Shown here piece after piece: positions 7,436 through 11,839 of a DNA stretch of 11,839 nt (positions are counted from its first letter, which is position 1; every line of letters begins with the position of its first letter). The translations under genes were made by a program, and so were the position numbers. The notes under the pieces were generated by a model, which was given only the letters and a program-made list of their open reading frames with translations, searched no databases and was not told where the DNA came from. The stretch is from Acidobacteriota bacterium (GTDB lineage: Bacteria > Acidobacteriota > Terriglobia > Terriglobales > Acidobacteriaceae). The stretch covers positions 1 to 11,839 of the forward strand of contig JAJZDL010000073.1 of the NCBI GenBank assembly GCA_021851465.1, given 5' to 3'.

Positions 7436-8833
7436 TCAGAGCTTGTACGCCTTGCGCACCAGGTTGACGGTCAGGTCCTGCGCCACTTCGAACGCCTCGG
7501 CCTCGTCCAGGCGGCGTTCCGCCAACAGCCGCGCAAGAAACGCGCAATCCACCCGCCGTGCTACATCGTGCCGCGCCGGGATCGACAGAAATGCCCGCGT
7601 GTCGTCGTTGAAGCCCACTGTGTTGTAGAAGCCGGCCGTTTCGGTCGCCGCCTCGCGAAAGCGCATCATTCCCTCCGGCGAGTCCAGGAACCACCATGGC
7701 GGCCCCAGCTTCACCGACGGAAAGTGACCGGCCATCGGCGCCAGCTCGCGCGAGAACGCAGTCTCGTCCAGCGTAAACAGGATCAGGGTCAGGTTCGGCT
7801 CGTTGCCATACTTGTTCAGCAGCGGCCGCAGCGCGCGGACATACTCAGTCGGCGAGGGAATGTCCGCGCCCTTGTCGCGACCGAACTTCTCGTACACCGC
7901 GGTATTGTAGTTGCGGACGGAGCCTGGATGCAGTTGCATCGTCAGGCCGTCCTCCACGCTCATTCCGGCCATCTCCGTCAACATCTGCGCCTGGAACATC
8001 TCCACATCGCCAGCCTGCATCTTGCCGGTATAGATGCGTTGATAGAGCCGCGCGGCCTCCGCCAGCGGCAGGTCCGCGGTCAACGCGGTTAGGTGTCCGT
8101 GATCGGTCGCCGTTGCGCCGTTCGCCTTGAAGTATGCGCGCCGCGAACGCAGCGCTGCGAGATACCCTGTCCAGCTTGAGACATCCTCACCGGACACCTC
8201 GCCCAACTTCTTCAGGTTCTCTTGGAATCCCAGGTACTCCGCATCTACCACAGCATCCGGGCGGAAGGTCGGCAGGACGCGGCCCTTCCATCCAGAAGCC
8301 TTGATCGCCTTGTGCTGCTCCAACGAGTCGACTGCGGCGTCTGTGGTTGCAAGCACCTCGATGTTGAAGCGCTCGAAGAGCGCGCGCGGCAGAAACTCCG
8401 GCGTTGCCAGCTTCTTGGCAATCGCTTCGTAGAACTCGTCCGCATTGTCGGCGGAGAGCCGCTCTGTCAGGCCAAACAAGTTCTCGAATGCATAGTCCAG
8501 CCAAAGCCGCGTTGGAGTGCCGCGAAAGAGATAGTAGTGCCGCGCGAAGACGCGCCACGCCTCACGCGGGTTGGCGTTCTGCTTGCCGTCCTCCTGCGGG
8601 ATCCCCAGCGATTCCATCCGCACGCCCTGCGAGTACAGCATCCGAAAGACGTAGTGGTCGGGCTGCAGAAACAGCTCCGTCGGGTTGGGAAACGGCCTGT
8701 TCTCCGCAAACCAGCGTGGATCGGTGTGGCCGTGCGGAGAGATTATTGGCAGGTTGCGTACCGTCTCATACAACCTCTCGGCGATGGCGCGTGTGGTTGG
8801 TTCGGCGGGAAATAGCCGCTTTGCATCCAGCAT
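7436..8833 (-). CDS. uxaC: Uronate isomerase (glucuronate/galacturonate isomerase)
   Basis: UxaC interconverts D-glucuronate and D-fructuronate, or D-galacturonate and D-tagaturonate, the first step in using plant and microbial uronic acids. The 465-residue protein belongs to the amidohydrolase superfamily. It shows the metal-binding HGH in SPHGHTDP (His34, His36), TTDAAVDSLEQH at 163-174, TDHGHL at 243-248, LHPGSVRNYN at 301-310, PPWWF at 378-382 and the C-terminal VGFNDDTRAFLSIPARHD with Asp411/412. E. coli UxaC has the same blocks and a length of 470. The ATG at 8833 matches the family start; AGGAG lies 11 nt upstream. The frame is open to 9076, but that extension has no family support. 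No other hexuronate gene lies next to it, so it appears to be transcribed alone. Confidence 0.95.
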   Translation of the reverse strand: MLDAKRLFPAEPTTRAIAERLYETVRNLPIISPHGHTDPRWFAENRPFPNPTELFLQPDHYVFRMLYSQGVRMESLGIPQEDGKQNANPREAWRVFARHYYLFRGTPTRLWLDYAFENLFGLTERLSADNADEFYEAIAKKLATPEFLPRALFERFNIEVLATTDAAVDSLEQHKAIKASGWKGRVLPTFRPDAVVDAEYLGFQENLKKLGEVSGEDVSSWTGYLAALRSRRAYFKANGATATDHGHLTALTADLPLAEAARLYQRIYTGKMQAGDVEMFQAQMLTEMAGMSVEDGLTMQLHPGSVRNYNTAVYEKFGRDKGADIPSPTEYVRALRPLLNKYGNEPNLTLILFTLDETAFSRELAPMAGHFPSVKLGPPWWFLDSPEGMMRFREAATETAGFYNTVGFNDDTRAFLSIPARHDVARRVDCAFLARLLAERRLDEAEAFEVAQDLTVNLVRKAYKL

Positions 8834-9352
8834 GGGGTTGCTTACTCCTAATTGTGGCGCTGAGGCGATTCGTTCGATCCGCACCTTGCACAGTCCATGT
8901 CTAGCACGGGTGAAGGTCTTGGTAAGCCCTGCTCCAGGTGTAGTTCGCTGTCTTCGACCATGCAAAGTTCCGATCCCAGGCAGCAAAGTAGCACTGACTG
9001 CAAATCCGTCAGAGATAGTATAGCTCCGCCTGCTCGACGGTATCTGCGTTAGCGGGGCCCGAGCAACACAACGCACCTCAAAGAATCCTCCTCAAGCTGG
9101 CGCACTGAGAGATAAGAGATCGAGGGCCAAACGGCGCGGAGCCAAAGACGTTGCGGAGAACAGACGTTCAGTAACGCTATGCGCGGGTCCGCTGAGGCGA
9201 TCGGTTCGCATCGGGATGTCGCATCCATTCATCGCGCAGGGCGTTGGCAAGCAATGCACAGCCGTAGGCTGCCTACTGAACCCGATCAATGACGCGACAC
9301 ACTTAAGTTATTGGCAAAACAACGCGAGCGGGCGCGGGATGCCCTGCAAAGG
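8834..9352. other. 519-bp intergenic region between ccmB and uxaC
   Basis: I see no convincing gene, tRNA or mobile element here. The short open frames (for example minus 9092-9289, 65 codons) lack a ribosome binding site and recognisable sequence. On the minus strand a TATACT at 9022-9017 could be a -10 box for uxaC, but no good -35 box stands in front of it. A small inverted repeat, CTGAC (8994-8998) and GTCAG (9008-9012), lies just downstream of it and could be an operator. A 13-bp palindrome GTAGGC-T-GCCTAC is at 9264-9276. The 11-mer GCTGAGGCGAT occurs twice, at 8859-8869 and 9191-9201. No clear terminator follows ccmB. Confidence 0.5.
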
Positions 9353-10072
9353 TCACTCCGCGCCGAGCACCGTATCGAAGAGCAGAAGACAGACGGTGGT
9401 GAATGCGATGTTATAGGCGGCCAGCAGGCGGATCCAGAGGGTCGGGTCGGATTCTCCGGTGAGGACTGCTGTGGTCGACAGCATCATCCCGAGCAGCGCG
9501 GGAACCGAGATGGGCACCATAATCAATGGCAGCATGAGTTCGCGGTTGCGCGTGCGCAGGCCCATGGCGGCGAAGAACGTACCGTTGCAGACCAGCGCCC
9601 ATGTTCCCAGCGGCAGGATCGCGGCCAGCAACCAGCCCTGCCCCAGCGCGTGCAGGTTGTAGAAGACGATGAAGAAAGGCGCCAGCACCAGTTCGACGAA
9701 GGTGACGAAGAGCAGGTTGGCGAGGGCCTTGCCGAGAAAGAGCGCCGAGGCCGGCGCGGGCGACATGCGCTGCGCCTCCAGTACGCGGTTGCGCTGTTCG
9801 CGCGTCCAGGACTGGTTGAGCGCGGTGAACGACGCGAAGAGCAGCGCGATCCAGAGGATTCCGCCGGCGATCTGTCGCGAGACGGCAGCCGTGGGATCGA
9901 AGGCCAGCGAGAAGACGACCACCACCAACAGGGTGAAGAAGAGCATTCCGACCACGGAGTCGCGCGAGCGCCACTCCAGCCGCAGGTCCTTCTGCAGATG
10001 GGAGAAGACGTGGCCGAAGTAGCTCCCGGCCCCATGCAGCTCGGTGCGCAGATCGCTCATGAGGCGGCTCAT
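9353..10072 (-). CDS. ccmB: Haem exporter permease CcmB (cytochrome c maturation)
   Basis: CcmB is the membrane partner of the CcmA ATPase. The CcmAB complex uses ATP to release haem-loaded CcmE in type I cytochrome c maturation. The 239-residue protein is slightly longer than the usual 220. It has a soluble N-terminus of about 39 residues with the family-typical KDLRLEWRSRD stretch at 28-38. About six hydrophobic segments follow, near residues 40-58, 69-86, 111-138, 148-172, 179-202 and 211-233. Just after segment 2 comes the cytoplasmic ALNQSWTREQRNRVLEA region typical of CcmB. The ATG at 10072 overlaps the ccmA stop as ATGA and has AGAGG 7 nt upstream. An in-frame ATG at 10060 is possible. 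The frame runs on to 10261, but that part is inside ccmA. CcmB is favoured over a generic ABC-2 permease by the motifs and by ccmE and ccmA next door. Confidence 0.88.
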   Translation of the reverse strand: MSRLMSDLRTELHGAGSYFGHVFSHLQKDLRLEWRSRDSVVGMLFFTLLVVVVFSLAFDPTAAVSRQIAGGILWIALLFASFTALNQSWTREQRNRVLEAQRMSPAPASALFLGKALANLLFVTFVELVLAPFFIVFYNLHALGQGWLLAAILPLGTWALVCNGTFFAAMGLRTRNRELMLPLIMVPISVPALLGMMLSTTAVLTGESDPTLWIRLLAAYNIAFTTVCLLLFDTVLGAE

Positions 10073-10836
10073 CCGAAGGCCTCTTCGCTGGTTGCGGAGG
10101 CGCGCTGTCCGGCGATGGAGACGATCGACCCGGCGCGCATGGTCAGCGTCGTCTCGGCCAGCGGCTCGGCCAGGTGTGCCTGGTGCGTTGTCAGAACGAT
10201 GGTGCGGCCGTGCGCGCCTTGCCGGGGCGCGGTCTGCGGGCCGTAGGTTGGCACTGGCCATGAGCGGAACTGTATCAGCAGCTCGACCATTCGTTTTGCC
10301 GAGTCCACGTCGAGGTTGGAGAACGGTTCGTCGAGCAGGAGCAGTTCGGGATCCGTCTGCAACACGCGCGCCAGCGAGGCGCGCTGCCTCATGCCCTGAG
10401 AGTACTGGCCCACGGGCCGCGTAAGCGCGGGGTCAAGGCCCACCGCGCGCAAGACCTTCTCCGGCGATGCGGTGCAACTACATCCGCAGTCTCCGCCGTG
10501 TTGCAGGTGGGCGAAGTAGCGCAGGTTCTCCATCGCCGAGAGTTCGTCGTAGAGCATCGGCTCGTGGCTCATATAGGCGATGCGGCGGCGTTGGCTGTGC
10601 GGCGTATCGTCGAAGACGCTCACCGTGCCGCGTGTGGGAGCGATGAGGCCGGCGAGCAGCCGGAGCAGCGTGGATTTGCCCGCGCCATTGTCGCCCAGGA
10701 TTATTGTGGAGCTGCCTGCCGGAAACTGGACGGTCACCTTGCGCAACGCGGCAAAGCCGCCATATAACTTGGAGACAGCTTGCAGCCGCGCCACGACCGG
10801 CGGGATCGGTTCAGCCTCATGCGCAGGTTCGATCAT
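10069..10836 (-). CDS. ccmA: ABC transporter ATP-binding protein CcmA
   Basis: CcmA is the ATPase of the CcmAB complex that frees holo-CcmE for haem delivery. The 255-residue protein has Walker A GDNGAGKST at 48-56, MSHEPMLYDELSAMENL at 89-105 in the Q-loop region, the ABC signature as YSQGMRQR at 145-152, Walker B LLLLDE at 165-170, D-loop SNLD at 173-176 and H-loop His218. Two features are odd. A Cys cluster CGCSC lies at 117-121 in the helical subdomain, and about 18 Pro/Gly/Gln-rich residues at 192-209 separate the helix after the D-loop from the strand before the H-loop. The usual length is about 200-230. The ATG at 10836 lies 28 bp after ccmE with GGAG only 2 nt before it. A TATACT 7 nt upstream suggests that a leaderless transcript can also start here. 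Confidence 0.9.
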   Translation of the reverse strand: MIEPAHEAEPIPPVVARLQAVSKLYGGFAALRKVTVQFPAGSSTIILGDNGAGKSTLLRLLAGLIAPTRGTVSVFDDTPHSQRRRIAYMSHEPMLYDELSAMENLRYFAHLQHGGDCGCSCTASPEKVLRAVGLDPALTRPVGQYSQGMRQRASLARVLQTDPELLLLDEPFSNLDVDSAKRMVELLIQFRSWPVPTYGPQTAPRQGAHGRTIVLTTHQAHLAEPLAETTLTMRAGSIVSIAGQRASATSEEAFG

Positions 10837-10864
10837 CTCTCCGAGTATAGTGCGCAGGGGGGTC

Positions 10865-11308
10865 TCACTTCGCCGGAGCGAGCATTGCGGTGTTGCCCGC
10901 CGGGGCCGCTCCAGGCTGCGCCGGCGCGTACTTGGAGGCGCATTTGGCCTGGAGCTGAGTGGCATGGAAGACGCCATCGCGGCCATAGGTGCCGACGGCC
11001 AGGGCCTGCGCGTCGTCCTTGAAGGTGTCGGGCGGCGGCTCGGAGCCTTGATAGTTCACGCGCAGGGTGCGTCCCTGTTCCATCAAGACGAAGCGGGCGT
11101 TGGTGCCGTCGCGTTGGATGCTGCCCGGCTGCACGTTTCCGGCGACACGCAGGTTGCGGGTGTAGGCCTTCCTGCCCATTGCGTTCAACTCGGAGATGGT
11201 GCAGTAGTAGCTCTTGGTGTCGCGCACGCCGGTGTAGGCAAGCCAGCCAACCGTCGCCAGAACCACCACAACAGCCGCGAGAATCTTCATTGGGGCCAAA
11301 CCACGCAT
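10865..11308 (-). CDS. ccmE: Cytochrome c maturation haem chaperone CcmE, CxxxY type
   Basis: CcmE carries haem covalently in the periplasm between CcmC and the CcmF/H lyase. Read from ATG 11308 the protein has 147 residues: a membrane anchor at about 9-27, then the OB-fold domain with VAGNVQPGSIQRDG at 55-68, the strand RTLRVNYQGSEPPPDTF at about 80-96 and AVGTYGRDGVFHATQLQAKC at 104-123. The haem-binding motif, normally HxxxY, is here CASKY with Cys123 and Tyr127. The Cys form is known from archaea and Desulfovibrio. The start is uncertain: TATAAT 11320-11315 puts the transcript start on the A of ATG 11308, which favours a leaderless message, while ATG 11290 (141 residues) would also give a normal membrane anchor. 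Neither has a ribosome binding site. A reading from 11374 would run through the promoter and is rejected. Confidence 0.9.
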   Translation of the reverse strand: MRGLAPMKILAAVVVVLATVGWLAYTGVRDTKSYYCTISELNAMGRKAYTRNLRVAGNVQPGSIQRDGTNARFVLMEQGRTLRVNYQGSEPPPDTFKDDAQALAVGTYGRDGVFHATQLQAKCASKYAPAQPGAAPAGNTAMLAPAK

Positions 11309-11314
11309 GGGTTG

Positions 11315-11320
11315 ATTATA
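11315..11320 (-). promoter_or_regulatory. -10 box of the ccmEAB promoter
   Basis: Perfect TATAAT on the minus strand, with the expected start point at 11308, the first base of an in-frame ATG of ccmE. No recognisable -35 box stands 16-18 bp upstream, as is common for activator-dependent promoters. The Crp-type palindrome is centred about 59.5 bp upstream of the start point. Confidence 0.55.
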
Positions 11321-11358
11321 GAGGAAAATTATCGAGACGCACCGCTTTGCGGCGACTA

Positions 11359-11376
11359 GTGTGATGGGCATCACAC
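11359..11376. promoter_or_regulatory. Crp/Fnr-family operator palindrome
   Basis: GTGTGATG-GG-CATCACAC is an 18-bp palindrome with perfect 8-bp arms. It contains the exact Crp consensus TGTGA-N6-TCACA at 11360-11375. It sits between two outward-facing TATAAT boxes in the only divergent intergenic region of the window. From its centre (11367.5) the distance to the ccmE start point is about 59.5 bp, close to the class I activation position of -61.5. The distance to the plus-strand start point is about 31.5 bp, where binding would be expected to block. Which Crp/Fnr-type protein binds cannot be told from the site. Confidence 0.7.
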
Positions 11377-11386
11377 GCCAGTCCTC

Positions 11387-11392
11387 TATAAT
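11387..11392 (+). promoter_or_regulatory. -10 box of the plus-strand promoter
   Basis: Perfect TATAAT facing right, expected start point near 11399 and about 98 nt upstream of the ATG at 11497. No good -35 box is present; its place is overlapped by the Crp-type palindrome. The ten bases CCTCTATAAT are the same as at the ccmE promoter on the other strand. A second TATAAT at 11466-11471 is an alternative promoter, also without a -35 box. Confidence 0.5.
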
Positions 11393-11481
11393 TTCTCTAC
11401 TTATGAAGCCAATATGGATCGCTCTTCTCAGCTTTGCCGCAGGAGCGTCACTTCTACGGGTTGGTTATAATCCAGGAAGTT

Positions 11482-11488
11482 GGGAGGA
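11482..11488 (+). promoter_or_regulatory. Strong ribosome binding site that sets the start at 11497
   Basis: GGGAGGA lies 8 nt before ATG 11497. It rules against the longer in-frame reading from 11434, which would run through this site. Confidence 0.75.
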
Positions 11489-11496
11489 ATCCATCC

Positions 11497-11742
11497 ATGC
11501 CAGGACAATTCGCGAAGACAGACCTGCTCAAAAATGCCGGCTATGTCTACAACTTTGAACGCATGATGTACATCAATCGTCGGGACAAGAAGGCCTTCAG
11601 CTACGAGTTCATCGACGACAATTTAGAGCCGGTGATTAAATCAAAGATACAAGAGCCAAACAGGGAACAGGATTGGCATATTTACACCAGTCTACCAATG
11701 TCCGACGGCGCTAAAAAAGAACTGATCAGAGTGCTTCAGTAA
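11497..11742 (+). CDS. Small protein of unknown function (81 aa)
   Basis: I do not recognise this protein. It starts at an ATG with GGGAGGA 8 nt upstream and encodes 81 residues: a basic N-terminus, an aromatic-rich middle (AGYVYNFERMMYINRRDKK at about 15-33), an acidic stretch (FIDDNLEP) and a charged, mostly helical C-terminus (SDGAKKELIRVLQ). There is no signal peptide, membrane segment or Cys motif, so it is probably cytoplasmic. Base composition is noticeably more AT-rich than the arg and ccm genes, which may point to lower expression or later acquisition. Its TAA stop is directly followed by the GTG of the next gene, so the two probably form an operon. It diverges from ccmEAB and may share the Crp-type control site. 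Confidence 0.75.
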   Translation: MPGQFAKTDLLKNAGYVYNFERMMYINRRDKKAFSYEFIDDNLEPVIKSKIQEPNREQDWHIYTSLPMSDGAKKELIRVLQ

Positions 11743-11839
11743 GTGGCCGACCGAACGGTTGAAGACCAGCTTCGGGAGCAGTACGATACCCTCTTGCCAG
11801 AGATGACGCGCGTTGCGGAACATCTCAAAACGCAAATCC
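11743..11839 (+). CDS. N-terminal fragment of an unidentified protein, cut by window edge
   Basis: From GTG 11743, immediately after the previous stop codon, the frame stays open for 32 codons to the window end. The visible part begins ADRTVEDQLREQYDTLLPEM and continues as a charged, amphipathic, probably helical sequence. No catalytic motif falls inside it. The style (long N-terminal helices with repeated Glu/Leu and YDTLLPE) reminds me of the region in front of RelA/SpoT-type nucleotide synthetase domains, but this is only an impression. The ribosome binding site is weak, consistent with coupling to the upstream gene. An in-frame ATG at 11803 is the alternative start. Confidence 0.5.
   Translation, partial: MADRTVEDQLREQYDTLLPEMTRVAEHLKTQI

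Noticed and set aside
9264..9276. GTAGGC-T-GCCTAC palindrome as a terminator of the ccm operon
   Set aside because: Short stem with no T-run on either side, and about 77 bp beyond the ccmB stop.
9092..9289. 65-codon minus-strand frame between ccmB and uxaC
   Set aside because: No ribosome binding site, no recognisable sequence, and composition like random translation.
9306..9352. Possible terminator right after ccmB (GGGC...GCCC followed by TTGTTTTG on the minus strand)
   Set aside because: The stem is only 4 bp and the T-run is broken, so it is not convincing.
8881..9352. tRNA or small RNA gene in the intergenic region
   Set aside because: No cloverleaf or consistent T-loop with matching acceptor arms could be drawn.
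10837..10986. Upstream extension of ccmA to 10986
   Set aside because: It would overlap most of the conserved 3' end of ccmE and has an Arg/Ser/Pro-rich sequence unlike the ABC family.
11309..11374. Upstream extension of ccmE to 11374
   Set aside because: It would run through the TATAAT box and the Crp-type palindrome and would put about 22 extra residues before a normal membrane anchor.

Overview
The window looks like the chromosome of a GC-rich, soil-type Gram-negative bacterium, most likely an acidobacterium of the Terriglobus/Edaphobacter/Granulicella type. That is inferred from overall gene style and content; no 16S or other marker is present. Nearly all genes lie on the minus strand, so the window reads most naturally from right to left. 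Only the last ~440 bases carry plus-strand genes.

Positions 1-7388 are one arginine-biosynthesis operon, argR-argC-argB-argD-argF-argG-argH, transcribed right to left. argH is cut by the left edge. The genes are tightly packed: 36-bp gap, 4-bp TTGA overlap, 4-bp ATGA overlap, 8-bp overlap, 38-bp gap, 2-bp gap. Together they take N-acetylglutamate to arginine, except for acetylornithine deacetylation (ArgE or ArgJ) and acetylglutamate synthesis, which must be encoded elsewhere. ArgR, the arginine-sensing repressor, is the first gene. In front of it lie a TTGACA-17-TATACA promoter and two ARG-box-like palindromes spaced exactly 21 bp centre to centre, which cover the -10 region. This is a self-contained, autoregulated arginine regulon. 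The stretch between promoter and argR is open in the argR frame and encodes a run of six arginines.

Positions 7436-8833 hold uxaC (uronate isomerase, hexuronate catabolism), a stand-alone gene upstream of the arginine promoter. It is followed by a 519-bp region (8834-9352) in which I see no convincing gene.

Positions 9353-11308 are a small cytochrome c maturation operon, ccmE-ccmA-ccmB, for haem handling at the inner membrane. CcmE carries Cys in place of the usual haem-binding His (CxxxY instead of HxxxY). CcmA has an unusual Cys cluster and an insertion before its H-loop. ccmC does not follow ccmB.

Positions 11309-11402 are a divergent control region. Two TATAAT boxes face outwards with a perfect Crp-type palindrome (TGTGA-N6-TCACA) between them. 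To its right on the plus strand are an 81-residue protein of unknown function with a strong ribosome binding site, and the first 32 codons of another gene that runs off the window.

The most interesting points are the CxxxY-type CcmE, the Crp-type site between the divergent promoters, the E. coli-like tandem ARG-box geometry with an arginine-codon run behind it, and -10 boxes placed so close to start codons that leaderless transcripts are likely. I found no mobile element, CRISPR array, rRNA or tRNA.
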